A stretch of 64,000 bases of DNA, taken from assembly GCF_032854445.1 (NCBI RefSeq), contig NC_088295.1, positions 18,093,385-18,157,384 of the forward strand, given 5' to 3'. Made by a program: the position numbers and the translations under genes. This DNA comes from Liolophura sinensis (lineage: Eukaryota; Mollusca; Polyplacophora; Chitonida; Chitonidae). The notes below the pieces were generated by a model. That model was given only the letters and a program-made list of their open reading frames with translations. It searched no databases and was not told where the DNA came from. Every line of letters starts with the position of its first letter. Positions within the stretch are counted from its first letter, which is position 1. Below, one piece after another: positions 20,526-33,200 of the stretch.

Positions 20526-20578
20526 CAGGTTTGATGGTGACTTTGAGGCTGACACTCTAACAACTAGCCACTGAAGCG
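20526..20578 (-). mobile_element. SINE family B head, right of the Polinton
   Basis: Starting with the target duplication CAGGTT, this short piece (GACACTCTAACAACTAGCCA) aligns with the tRNA-like head of the intact copy at 22150-22208 (GACACTTTAACCATTAGGCC), completing the SINE split at 14213. Confidence 0.7.
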
Positions 20579-21881
20579 GCCCATGAAGCTATAGTCTAGA
20601 GTAGTATCCTCCAAGATATACAGTGAGATATATCATTATATAGTGCAGTCCTATTTGGTGGTATGACCTGATTTTTAGCATGTGTTATAGTAAGCTTGAT
20701 GTACACAAAGTACAGAGGCATTGAAACAAATCTGTCTTGCTTGCATGGTGTAATTTACTTCCGCCCTTCTAAAGTTTTGGGCCCAGAAGCAGCTTACCAA
20801 CAAAGGATCCAAACTTTGTTTTAGGTGACATCAACTCATGTCACGTCCAGTTAATTAGCTCATCCACAGCTAAAGATCTAAGAAAATGAGATCAAAATTA
20901 TTGAAGATTTATGCTGTACTTAATGTTCATCAAGTTCAGATTTTGTTGAAGCGGGTAAACAGACACCATATTATTTTGACATCACCTAACTACATATAAA
21001 TATACATATAGCTAGAGCTTTCAAAGAAAACTATGAGCCATCTAATAAATAAATAATCAAGAATTTATTCTACATCAGTTATTAATCTAGGATGTTATGA
21101 CTATGTTTTGCACTATTTGACCAACTTTTTGGGACAGGTTTGGTCAGGATAGGTTTACTGGGCAAGAACAAGTCTCTTTTTGAATTTCTGTAAGTGCTGC
21201 TTACATCCACAATATCACCCTCCACTTTTAGATTATGTTGATCTTAAATGGAAGCGAAAGGAACACTGTACCAAATTATAACATGCAGTTTTTCTGTCAG
21301 AGTGATATACTGCTGTTCTGAGCTGCTATTATAGCCATTATATCTGTCATTCTCCAGGTCTCACACAACACCTGTCTTTTACAACTCTTGTTGGCTTTCA
21401 GATTTTGCCATTTTGTGTTATTATTTAATCTGTGACAGGAATTACTGTTGAAAGCATTAAACAGTCTGTTAAATTAGTGCCTGAACATTAAAATACTGAG
21501 TTATTCTCTGCTCATTTTGATGTGCTGAGTGCAGGCTGCTCATTAGAGATCTGATGATCTGGATATGCCTTCTCGTATGTCAGTGACAGAAGCGGTAAGC
21601 AGCCTTGGATATTGCAGAGTCCATAGTTTTTACAAATTGAATGGTTTGAGACGCTTGGATTAGGCTGCTATGATACCTCATCCTTATGGTAGTTTTTTTT
21701 TATAGATTCTTGCCAAAGGTGGTGGTTTCATGGCTTTGTCCATAAATCTGATCACCATCATATTAATAAAATATTTTTGATTAAAACGATCATATAAATA
21801 AATAAATGATATCTTGGACATGTTTGTGTATCTCAAGATTGCTGTAATAACATCAGAGTTGTCTCCCTTAATCTGTAAGGC
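20579..21881. other. Gene-free stretch
   Basis: AT-rich. No exon, RNA gene or clear mobile element. A donor-like GAAGCG|GTAAGC near 21590 has no open frame before it. Confidence 0.45.
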
Positions 21882-22208
21882 AATGAATGAATGAATGCTT
21901 GGGGTTTAACATTGTACTTAGCAATCCTAAATGCCTCGGAAAGAAGAAGTCATTGGGTGTGTGTACATATACTTTGTTGCCACCAATGAAGTATCATACC
22001 GAACACCCCAAACACGACATCCCACCCAGTCACATTATATGGACACCAGGATAACCAGTCGTGTTTCTCTGCCCTAACCTCTCAATGTTGAGCACTAAGC
22101 TAGGCTGTAACAAGTACCATTTTGAAAATCTTTGGTATGATCTGACCCTGGTTTGATCCCAGGTCTCCCCATTACGATGTGGACACTTTAACCATTAGGC
22201 CACCGGAT
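21882..22208 (-). mobile_element. SINE family B, intact copy
   Basis: Read on the minus strand, the tRNA-derived head has an A-box-like GGCCTAATGGTTAAAGTGT and a B-box-like GGGATCAAACC. Next comes a body with GTGACTGGGTGGGATGTCGT and GGGGTGTTCGGTATGATACT, and then a tail AAGCATTCATTCATTCATTG. It serves as the uninterrupted counterpart of the SINE hit by the Polinton. Confidence 0.85.
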
Positions 22209-24837
22209 CAGTCTAATCTGTATGGGATGTACACACATGTAGCTGAATTTAGCATTTGTGTGCATCTGTAGTGTGGTATAAAAATGACCAGAACAAGTGC
22301 ATCATGTAAACAAATGTTATTAAACAAAGCTCACCATTTGACCTAATGCAGGATGGAAACTGATACAGTAGCTAGTTAAGTGTACAGGACCCATCTAAAT
22401 GCAATAGTCATTGGCAGAATATTGTAAAAATTTTTTCAAAACAAAACAAAGAACATCTGGGGTGTTTTGAGATCAGAAATAATGCTGTCTGGTAACATTA
22501 ACAAAGTTATAAAATTTATCTGAAAGTATTTTATTTTCTCTTAAATTTATGACTGATATCGTTTGATGTAAAATGGGTCAATCAGTGTTTTTGAAAAGAC
22601 AAAAATGACAACCTCATTAAGGCGAAACCATCGATTGGCATTCCTGTATGATATTAATGTACTTGTACCATACTCAAGAAATTGCACTTATACTTGTAGA
22701 TTTAGGATAGTTGTCATTTGTATGGGTGCTTGGAGTAAAGCACCAATGTAAGGCAATGTTAAGTGTACAGTTGATGCAATAGTATGCACCATAGATAATT
22801 TGTCAGCTAACATAAGAAATGTTGTGTTTTCTTTCAGATTAAGATGCATAAACTTTTGTGCATGAAATAGTTTCTGTGCCCCTTTATCTTACAGTGAACA
22901 ATTTTAATTTGCCTGAAGTTTAAGACTTCTGTTTTTATTTGCCTATAAATCCTCTTGTGATCATTGTCTTAGGCACCAGTGATGTTTTATTTACCTTTTA
23001 TGAATCTGATGTTCTGGCATTTAGCACTAGCTGCTGAAGCTTTCTTCTTTAAGTCAATGATCCCTTACCTATGTTTGATGATTTTTGAGAAAACAACTGT
23101 GCATGTTCATAATTATGGAGCAGCTTTATCTGGGAATTTTATATACTCAATTTCAAATGTATATTATGACATCTTCCACTTCTCTACTTCTCCTGCTGGT
23201 TGGGACAGTTACAGGGACAGCACTATTGATTGCGTTGTTGTATGTATGAATGTACGTAGCTTCACTTTTCAAACTGCACAATGCTTTTTTCTTGTATTAT
23301 ATATATTGTTGTATTGTTTTGATTGGATTCTTAAAGTACATGTTTCCTATATATTGGTTTCTCTGTGAAGGTCTTGGTGAAGAACAGTTTCATTGTAAAT
23401 TAACCGAACTACCTTCGATAAATAAAGATTTTATTATTATAAAAGTCTATAGTGGAATGCAACCTTTGATACTCATGTAAGTGACAAGATGATTTCATGT
23501 ACTGTAGAATGTTGATCATTGATTACTGCACAAGCATGTGTTTGACATGTTCAATGTAATTCAGAGTCCATAGGGTATAAAAGTGAATGTCCCTGATACC
23601 TGTGTATCACTGTGAAGGTTGCGTGCATCAAGCTGAGGGATGATGGTCACTTGCTGTAGTTGTAGCTGATTTATTAATGTGGATTTGCTATGCAGCTGTA
23701 GCAGTGGGACCTAGGCTACATTGTAATCAGGCATTGGTCGGGTTTTGTCGAGGCTGGTGGGTAGGGGTCATTATGCACTAGTGGAAAAGGGCAAGTTTGT
23801 CACATAGAAGGATTCATTACTTATCTCGATCAACTGTAAATGGTAAGAGCTGAACAGGCATCGACAAAATCATCAATAATTTAAAGCTGAGCTATAAGCC
23901 ATCAATAAAGGGCTGTAGCTATGGGTAGCATCAGCAGGATTACCTGTTCACAGCACATGGTTAATGTAGCCAGTAACTATGGTGATTAGACAATAACACT
24001 AAGATAAACAGAAAACAAGGTTAGGAAGTAAAGAACTGATTGTTTGCCATTTTGAATGTTAAGTAGTTTTGGAGACAGTGTCTGTATTTTTGGTCAAGAT
24101 TCAAGTGTGTATGGAAAAATATTGCCCACACTGAATCACACATGTATGTATATTGACTTCTCTGTGATAGCATCAAAAGGTCATTGTCAGGCATAATGCC
24201 TGTAGTAATAGTTGGCCATTAACTGAAGATGGGGAGGAAAGGTTCATTCCAATGAAAGCTATCCTGGGCTTTTCTCCACACTACTTTACGCTCTTCTGGG
24301 AATCTTCTGCTGGCTCAAACATAGACTCAGATGCAGATCAGCATCTGGGCTAATCTGCCTCAATAATGCCTGGACTGATAGAAGCTGTCCTAGAGCTGTC
24401 TCTAAAAATGTTCATAAGAGACACATTTTAAGTGCAAATAAATATATATATTGCAAAAAATGTTATGTTTAACTTTAAAGGTGAACATTAAAGGCTTTAG
24501 ATCTGAAACTGTTAATAGTTATACTTGGTTTTAATTGAATTTTTCTGTTATTCAATGTAAATGTAACCAATTTTTATCTTGTGTATATGAATCTGGACAA
24601 TCTACATAGGCCTATATGTTGATCATTTAATGCCATGACTCGTTACCCATGGATTTTGGAATGTTGTGACACCACAACATTTTGGGACAAAAAGAGGTAG
24701 GTGATGCACTTACATTGAAAAAATTGTAATAATTTGTATTAAAAATAAAAATAAAAAAAATGAAAAATAAAAAAAAATTGTGTTCACAAGAAGACTCACA
24801 AGAAGTTACACAATATCAGAAAAAGCCTTTTCTTTCA
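22209..24837. other. Gene-free stretch with one small SINE fragment
   Basis: A diverged family A core (CCATACTCAAGAAATTGCAC) lies at 22655-22710. The 129-codon frame at 22979-23368 has an AT-driven, hydrophobic composition and no splice or start context, so it was not accepted. More GC-rich islands at 23600-23780 and 24215-24400 are noted under findings. Confidence 0.45.
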
Positions 24838-24960
24838 CCTCCATGGCTCACTTGGTTAGCATGCTAGAATAGTGTAATGACCCAGGAGCCTCTCACCAGA
24901 GGTAGCTGTGAGTTCACGTCCAGCTCACCTTGGCTTCATCTCCCAAGGTGAATGAAATTT
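24838..24960 (+). mobile_element. SINE family A, head only
   Basis: This is the tRNA-like head CCTCCATGGCTCACTTGGTT with GTGTAATGACCCAGGAGCCT and the B-box GTGAGTTCACGTCC, followed by CTCACCTTGGCTTCATCTCC. The 3' half is absent. Confidence 0.8.
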
Positions 24961-26251
24961 ATTCCAGTTGTGCTATTAGTTTTCAAAAATATTTTATTTC
25001 AACATTTTGGTTCTTTTTCAATTATAAGGCCATTGCTGGCCTAGCACTTGGAGTACTCTCATCTAAACATTGAATATTGATGTCACACGTTGAATTTCAA
25101 CTCTGTGTGGCTCAGCTGTGGCATATGAAATTTATCTGGTACTGTAGATGTGTACTTGTAATTAGAGAGTTTCTTCGTGTTTTCTTCGTGAAACGACTGA
25201 TACCTGATTTCCTGCTCCCATAAACCATTCTACTTAGGCAAAAAAGATGTTGTTGAGTTATAGCAATAAAACACCAATCATACAAATTAAAAACTAAATT
25301 CACTGTCAACTTAAAGTTCTAATCTTGAAGCTACTCATCTTTGACCAGTGATGTTGATTTGACAAATTTACCCTTGGTATCTTACCCCTTTTGATTACTA
25401 GTACTAGGTATGAATGATCCTCTCTGTATTCTACTGCTCAACCAGACTGCTTCTCTGATATCTGATGAAGTGCTGTGGTTTGTGGCTATTTCCCATGCCT
25501 TTGTCTGGATTCCTCCACTGATTAACCCTACCACTGTCACATATGAGGGAAACACTCTTGAAGAGGTCTTATGCAGAGACATAATCAAATTGAACCATAG
25601 TCCAGATGATGTGTAACTACCACCAGTGATGAATAATATCAGAGAAGTTTTTAATAAACCATGTGCCATCACAGTCAGCATGGTTCATTGTTAGATGTAT
25701 ATTTGTATGAAAGATACATTTGTACATCTTCATGTTTAAATATGCATATTCTCTCCTGCAACCCCTGTATAGATATACACATACATATAGTAATACATGT
25801 ATCTTTATTTTTCAAAAGTTGTTTGTCAGTTAACATTAAACATTTGAACTAAACTGGCTGTCTATTCCTGACCATATTATTCACCAAAAAGCCACTTTCA
25901 TGTATAGTATAGTACTCCCTCTCTCCACAGTACCTTCTGTCTCTCTTCAAACCCTTAACTGATGTAGCATCCAGACTACTATGCTCAACAATCAATGCTA
26001 ATCTTTCATTCCTAAACCAAAAACGAACTATCTCAGGTAAAGCCTTATCTATACGGGCCCCAAAATATGGAATGCTCTTGGAGCTAATCTAAGAAATTCA
26101 CCATCTGTCTCCTCTTTCCGTTCGAATCACAAAAACAATGTTGCTTAACTCTCAACTACTGCCACAAAACTAAATTTATCTGTTTTGTTTATATTTGATG
26201 ATACATATACCTTCAAACATATTATGCTAAATTGATGTCTTCTCTTTTCTT
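24961..26251. other. Gene-free stretch
   Basis: Segment 25380-25660 is moderately GC-rich and open on both strands (plus 68 codons, minus 99 codons). Neither frame is recognised and no intron boundary fits well. It may be an old mobile-element remnant. Confidence 0.4.
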
Positions 26252-26525
26252 GGGGGGCCTCCGTGGCTCAGTCAGTTAGCGCGCTAGCGCAGTGTAATGA
26301 CCCAGGAGCCTCTCACCAATGCGGTCGCTATGAGTTCAAGTCCAACTCATGCTGGCTTCCTCTCCGGCCGTAAGTGGGAAGGTCTGCCTGCAACCTGCAG
26401 ATGGTCGTGGATTTCCCCCGGGCTGTGCCCGGGTTTCCTCCCACCATAATGCTGGCCGCCATCGTATAAGTGAAATATTCTTGAGTATGGCATAAAACAC
26501 CAATCAAATAAATAAATAAATAAAT
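26252..26525 (+). mobile_element. SINE family A, full-length reference copy
   Basis: This is a complete tRNA-derived SINE of about 270 bp. The pol III A box is TGGCTCAGTCAGTTAGCGCG (26264-26283) and the B box GAGTTCAAGTCCA (26332-26344). Next comes the conserved middle GGGAAGGTCTGCCTGCAACC, then the 3' core CATAATGCTGGCCGCCATCG and AAATATTCTTGAGTATGGCA, and the tail AACACCAATCAAATAAATAA. At least ten other copies or fragments in this window share the 3' core. Confidence 0.93.
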
Positions 26526-28590
26526 TTCTTTTCTTGTAAATGTTGTCATCTTTGTATTATTGTTTTATAAACTTGGACTAAACTGTGATTCTATCACCAA
26601 ACTACTGTAAATTTATTTCTTTTGCTTTCATTTGTATCTAATTTTTTGATGATTTCTTTGATATTATGTTACATGTAAGTTGATTTGTCTCTTTTCTCCT
26701 GTAAATATTGTAAGATAAAGTATTATATAGAGGGCCTGTGAGAAGAACAGTTCTTGAAAGCTGACAGAGCTATGCGTACATTTGTATCACAATTACCCTC
26801 TGAAAATAAAGTTATACATACAATAAAGTTATACATACAATAAAGTTATACATACATTCAAAGTTTATTTTTTTTCCCAAGGACTTCACGCAAGAAATAT
26901 CATAGGAAACAACTTACGTGTACTTCAGTATAATATCAAAATACAGTGCAAAAATCACACAACACTAGAAACAACATGTCATGTATTCCTTAAGCTTTGA
27001 AAGTTAACCAGCTTTAGCTGATATCTTTTGCCTTAATGCCTTAAAGAAGCATATGAATGAAAAAAGAAAGATTAAGGACAAATAAGAATATCTTGTATTA
27101 TTGCCTTTTAGCCAATTTCACACTCTTATAAGTTATAATGTGACCCACTTTATAAATTTTTGGAACTTTTTTTTACTGATTGTGAATGGAAACACTTGTT
27201 CAGAGAAGGCTGATATTTTGTGAAAGGTAATTATTTGGGTTATTCTAAAATAATAGCAAAATTTTCAGCGATTTGGCGCTGATAGATTGTAGGCCCAAAT
27301 TATAGCCTCTACAAATATTGTTCTTCAGAATGTCATGTAGATCATGTAAGAAATGTACTATTTTATTTCCCATTCGCTTTTGTTCTTTTTTTGGTTAATA
27401 TTTTTTTAAGTGGAATTATCTGTGATTTTTGTGTATAGTAATGTTGACATGTAGTTTCAGCTTACATGTACTTTTAACTTTGGAACAAATTTTTTAACTA
27501 ACTGATTACATACATGCATAAATTTGCTTAATTTTATCTTGTTCTGCTCTTCATTATAGCACTGTGCTAATTCCTCAGATTATGCAGAACTGTAATAATT
27601 AAGTGTATAGACGAAGAAGCCGATGTCACATCTCACCTCCATTAAACATGTACCTGCTCGGGGCCTGTTAGGAAAGCGATGGGTAATAAATCAAGGCAGG
27701 GATGTCAGGCGGATTGGCAAGAAAGAGCCTTTCAGTCCATAGAGAAAGTGCGTTGTGTTGTGAGAACCGCGCCATGTGCTCATTTGGTTCCAAGAGGTTT
27801 TTTTTCCAGACCAAAGTTGAGCCGAAAACTCCAACTAATGGAAAACAAGGTTACAAATTGACATTGAAAGCCCTAGAGAGTTGATGTCATGGAAACTGAT
27901 TTCTTCACTCTAGCCCAAAGCTCTGTGGCGTATGTATCAGTGTCATTCTGGATGCAAATCAACTGTACATCATGAGATAAAAATTGATCTGTTTTCGTGG
28001 AAGGCATCCAGAAGTTCTTGTGCTGTGGCAGTTAGTGTCCCAAGTAAATCAAAGGTATGAGGCTAGGGTAGGGTTACCGTTCTGTCAGGTCAGACATTAT
28101 GCCAACAGGAACAGGGATCCTGTGTCTGTGTGAGGAGAATATTTGGTTACAAGATAGGCAGACAACAGTGAAAAAATAAAGACAGACATGGAGATGATTT
28201 TCCAAGAGGGACATGATAGCAGAGAATTCAGATAGCTTACAACAAGTATATGTGCAGTGTTCTTTACATGGCTTTAATTGAAATGGTTATAGTTACCAAT
28301 GCTAATTAAACCAAACCTTAAAGTTTGAAGGATTGAGCCTGAAAATTTGAAAATGAGGTGTATTTCACCTTAAGTTTGACATTTAAATATGGACTTTCAG
28401 AAGCACATAAAGGCTTTATAATAATAAGGATACTTTTGATGCCAGCATTCCAGTTTTTGTGATAAGATATTAATCAAACTTCGCAGAAAACAAATGATAA
28501 AATAAAGACAATTAATTGAAGATTCGAGTCTTAACAAAAAAGGCTTGCATGGATGCTCAGTATGTACATAATGTATGTAGCTGTGCAGAA
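26526..28590. other. Gene-free stretch with a short tandem repeat
   Basis: Three copies of the 20-bp unit AATAAAGTTATACATACAAT lie at about 26807-26856. A more GC-rich island at 27600-28060 has overlapping 60-codon frames but no exon structure, and it is a candidate non-coding conserved element. Confidence 0.45.
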
Positions 28591-28698
28591 CTGTCATCAA
28601 GTTCAGTGTCATCAACTGTCATCAAGTTCAGTGTCATCAACTGTCATCAAGTTCAGTGTCATCAACTGTCATCAAGTTCAGTGTCATCAACTGTCATT
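28591..28698. repeat. Minisatellite, 25 bp unit, four copies
   Basis: Four exact units of CTGTCATCAAGTTCAGTGTC plus ATCAA start at 28591, 28616, 28641 and 28666. A partial fifth follows. Confidence 0.95.
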
Positions 28699-29029
28699 GC
28701 TTGATAATACAGGCAAGCGAAAATCATGCCATTGGCTGGGAACTTACATGTTTAGGATACTCCAGGGAATGAATACATGAACAGTTTTTGAGTGGAAAGC
28801 CTTTTTGGACATGTGATATTCAGGTGCATTTAAGACAGTTATGACCGAAGAAGTTTCGTTAAAACACTAAATTAAAAGTGAAATCAACTAATTATGCCCA
28901 GAGCTCTCAGGCTTTATTTTGGTTGCGGGAAATGCGGTATTTTGTTGATCCATCAAAACATTGAAAAAAATGTTTTGTCTGCCTTATTGAACAAGTTCAA
29001 AATATCTTATTTCCAGTAAAATAAAATGG

Positions 29030-29096
29030 ATTTATATATGTTTTATGCCATGCTCAAGAGTATTTCACTTCTACTTTTGGTGGCAGCTAACCACGA
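29030..29096 (-). mobile_element. SINE family A fragment
   Basis: TTTTATGCCATGCTCAAGAG followed by TATTTCACTTCTAC matches the reverse complement of the SINE 3' core. Confidence 0.6.
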
Positions 29097-29159
29097 AGTC
29101 ACAGATGCCTCCCACAAAACACAAGTGTATTGGGCATACCAGTGGAGTGGTACAACAGA

Positions 29160-30250
29160 TCTCTTTCAATAACAAAATGATCTACAAGTATGCCTGGATG
29201 TGATACACTCCACAACATGATCCATATCTGGGTGTGATAAAGTGGATAACACAGTCCATGCCTGGTTGCAATGCACTCTATGACATAATTCATGTCTGAA
29301 TGTGATACACCTCACAACATTATCTGTATCTGGGTGATACAGTGGATAACATCATCCTTGTCTGGATGTGATACACTTTTCACCATTATCCATTATTTTT
29401 GGATGTGGTAGACTCCACAAGATGACTCAAAGTCAGGATGTGATACACCTCACAACGTGACTCATGTCTGGATGTGATACACTCCACAACATGATCCATG
29501 CCATAATGTGATATACTTCACAACATGACTGATGTCTGGATGTGATACACTCCACAGCATGATCCATGTCTGGATGTGATACACCCCACAGCATGATTTA
29601 TGCCATAATGTGATACACTCCACAACATGATCCATGTCATAATGTGATATACTCCACAACATGACTCATGTCTGGATGTGATACACTCCACAACATGATC
29701 TATATCTGGATGTGATACACTAAACAGCATAATCCATGCCATAATGTGATGCACTCCACAACATGCCTCATGTCTGGATGTGATGCACTCCACAACATAA
29801 TCCATGCCATAATGTGATATACTCCACAACATGATCCATGCCATAATGTGATATACTCCACAACATGACTCATGTCTGGATGTGATACACTCCACAACAT
29901 GACTCATGTCTGGATGTGATACACTCCACAACATGATCTATATTTGGATGTGATACACTAAACAGCATGATCCATGCCATAATGTGATGCACTCCACAAC
30001 ATGACTCATGTCTGGATGTGATACTCTCTAAAACATGATCCATGTGTGGATGTCATACATTCCACATCATGGTTAGTGTCTGTCAGTATCGCATGTGAGA
30101 AGGTCTGCAGCAACTTGTAGATGGTCATGTATGTATGTATAAGATGTATAATGTATAAGGAAAAATTCTTGAGAAACACTTCACAACATGATTTACTTCG
30201 GAATATGAAATGTACATTCCACAGCACGATGCATGTCTGTTTGTGAAACA
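29160..30250. repeat. Minisatellite, 34 bp unit
   Basis: About 25-30 units of CATGACTCATGTCTGGATGT plus GATACACTCCACAA form the array, with a second unit type containing CATGCCATAATGTGATATAC. The exact period is 34 bp (for example 29881 to 29915). The edges are diverged. The minus strand reads open for up to 138 codons (29518-29934) only because the units lack stops in that sense. Confidence 0.93.
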
Positions 30251-33200
30251 CTATCTTTTATTACTCTCATCCTAAGCACTAGAAAATGTTTGTCCCGATT
30301 GCGAACAGTTCAGTAGATTGTTTTGTCGTAAACAGTTCATCAGTTGAGTAGAAACTTGGTACATGAACATGGCTTCACCATGACAAGTTACAGAACAGGT
30401 TTGAGTTTCAGGCAATTTTTGTCCTGTTTTAACTTTTGACAGCTCATTGAATTGCTTCACTGGCACTATACAGATCAAGTTTGAGTTTTGGTGATTGCAT
30501 CATTCTAAATTGACACTTGGTACATGGCTTCACAAAAACAAGTTCCAGATCGAGTTCAAGCGTTTGGCTGTTTAGTCCAATATTTCTTTTAAATGATGAG
30601 AGCTATTTTTGTTCTATTGTGGACATTGACATAGCTATTTTCTCTTGGCTCAGAGTGGTGTTTGGTGAATTTTAGAAACAGTAATGAAGAGAAAAACCTT
30701 ACTATATTCCTCACGATACTGTAACCATCTGTTTCTCAAACAGATTCAGTTTAAGTGTTTATATATACTGACATTTATCAAAGAAAGAAAAAAAAGGATG
30801 GAAGAGTAAAAGGTGTTTGCATAGATATTTGCTAATAAATTTTGATTCATGACTCCAAAGTTTCTGGCCAAATGTAATGGTGTAAATTAGTAGTATGAGG
30901 TAACATTAGCAAGTACATGAAGGCAAATGTGTACTTAATGTTGTCTAATGCAGGATAAGATGATACACCAGCCAGCCATACAGTGTACGATGATTACGAT
31001 TTCGTATGGCTGTGGATTAGAATAACCGTTAATATTGTGAGGGTAGAGGAGTGTAAGTCATTAGTGGTGTAAATTGATTATAATTATTCTGATGAGATGG
31101 TGTAGTAGATGCCGGTGAGGCTGACCCCAGTGCTAATCCCTCATTACACAGATCATACAGCCATCAGTGCTTGGGAACAACAGCACAAGTAACCAACTCA
31201 GGCTATTGATTCACTGAGGCTCAAGATGGGAGGGTCTCGCCTCTCATATTAGGTTCGTTTTGTCATGATTTGGACAAAATAAATAGTGTAAGTACAGCCA
31301 CCATAGTACATGTATGTATCCTGAACCCCTTCATTTAAGTAAATTGCTCCATATAGGAATAGGTTGTGCATCAGTAAATGAAAGAAGAGTTAAAAAGAGT
31401 TCTTTGAATGGTAATACATGTGCGCCGAAGTTGCCTCCCTTTCCACACTGTTTAGCCTGTGCTTTGTCCACTGGGAAATCTTACAGTACGGCCACTTAGC
31501 ATTGACTGGTGCTTGTTCACTTATCTCTCAGCTGTAACAGGCACCAGTGGTAAGGTGTAAGCAAATAAACCACATGGATTTTGAGATCGCAAGCATGTGG
31601 AAGTAACAACCAATCAGTTGTTAGAAAATTAGATAAGCACATGCCGGTATCCATGTAGATTAATTATATAGAAAAATATCAACTCTGTTTCATTGTTAAT
31701 TGATGTTTGCTAACAAGGCAATTACTGGTAGTGTGATGTGATTTCTATGCATTATGCATTTATTGTGACAAGTTTGAATCTGAAGTCATTAAACAGTGAG
31801 AGATTGGCTTCGGTGCTTGTGTTCTGTATCAGGCGTTTGTGTAACACACATTGCGTGGAGGCAGTGGTGTCCCGAAGAACAAGAAAGCTGTGGTAATTGT
31901 TGATGGAATCTGTTTGAAAAGAGGGTTTTTGTAGGGCCGTGCTCAGAAAGTGGGCAGCAGATCCTAGCCTGGCCCAGCAGGAGCAGTGAACAGATTTGTA
32001 TAGGCAGCAAATGTAATTAATGCCGTAGCCAATGAGAAGCGGGCATGGTGATTGTATTGTCAGTGTTATGGCAATGGGCTGAAGGCTGCAGAGCTGTAAA
32101 TCTGTCCGTCTTATTTACACACATCCAGCCTAGCTTTTGTCGGCCACAGCTACATGTCACTTCACATCCCCACACTTTGTAAGCCCTTCACTTTTCCAAC
32201 CCCCGACTCCTCACTCTGTGAGCAGAGGTTTTATGAGCAGCATTGGTCACCACTCTCTCTAGCCCATTCTGCACAGAATTGTATGTATTTGTGCTTGACT
32301 GATTAAGATGATCCCTACCTGACAGTGTGGTATGAGCCCCTGTGCCTAGCCTGGCTAACTCTCACTCTCTAGCTGTTAATAGCTTCTAGCAATATGTTAG
32401 CTGACTTGTTAAAAGCCACTGATGTTAACTGATAGATCTTGTGCCTCAGTTTGTGCCCACCGCTGACAGATCATTACTACAATGTATCTCTTATTATTGT
32501 CAGGTTGAGCTAAGCCCTCCTAGAAGCCCGCTGAACCAAGGGACAGCATCCAGCCACTGTCGCTCCGACCACCCATTCATTTGTTTGCATTAATGACCTT
32601 ACCATTCAAGGTAAGTATAAAAATGTTTGTCTTATTAGGTGTAAATTTAATCATGCCTAATTTGGCAAGAACATATTATCTGTAATATCTACTAGAGATT
32701 TGAATGGGCCATTGACAGTTTAATGCAGATTATAGCATGTTAGATGGTTTTAAGATGATATAAAGTTATCCAGCATGCGTGAAATTAAGTGCTTTTATTG
32801 TCCAGCTAACTGTTCACCCATAATTACTTCTGACAGAACAAGTGTGGTAGCTCTGATACCTGTACTGTTAGTTGCTAATTGATTGTGTTGTTTAGTAGCT
32901 GTAGGGGTGATGTAGGAAGCGATATGTATTATTGAGGGTTGCTGACCGACAGGTATTAGAGGCCTGGTCATTGTCTCACTGTCCCACCTAATCCTTATGT
33001 TAAGCCAAGGCTTATGTATAGATACAGACAGGTGATATTATCCTTTATCACCTAGCATGTCTATGGATACAGGTTGGCTGAAGTGTCACTCTTGCCACAG
33101 TCTATCTGTACCTGACAAATGACATCGCTGGCTTGACTCCAGCTCTCTCAGCTTTAAGTCAGGAATTTTAGTGGGTCTCTAACCTGACAGTAATATGTGT

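Larger units (their letters stand above)
14208..20531. mobile_element. Polinton/Maverick element with target duplication
   Basis: The element spans 14214-20525 (6,312 bp) and begins AGTAG and ends CTACT. It is flanked by the identical 6-bp sequence CAGGTT at 14208-14213 and 20526-20531, which is the hallmark Polinton target duplication, with 5'-AG termini. Long terminal inverted repeats bound a broken protein-primed DNA polymerase B on the plus strand, a broken retroviral-type integrase on the minus strand, and smaller genes. Full Polintons are usually 15-20 kb and encode capsid proteins, ATPase and protease. None of these is recognisable here, so this is a deleted, inactive copy. It is inserted in a SINE. 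Confidence 0.92.

Noticed and set aside
22979-23368. 129-codon plus-strand frame rich in Phe, Tyr and Leu
   Set aside because: AT-driven composition, no splice sites or promoter context, and no recognisable domain; expected by chance in T-rich DNA.
25382-25681. Frames open on both strands (99 codons minus, 68 codons plus)
   Set aside because: No family recognised, no matching intron signals and the two strands cannot both be coding; possibly a mobile-element remnant, but not supportable.
28397-30478. CRISPR-like regularity of the 34-bp array
   Set aside because: The units are contiguous with no unique spacers and the genome is eukaryotic; it is a minisatellite.
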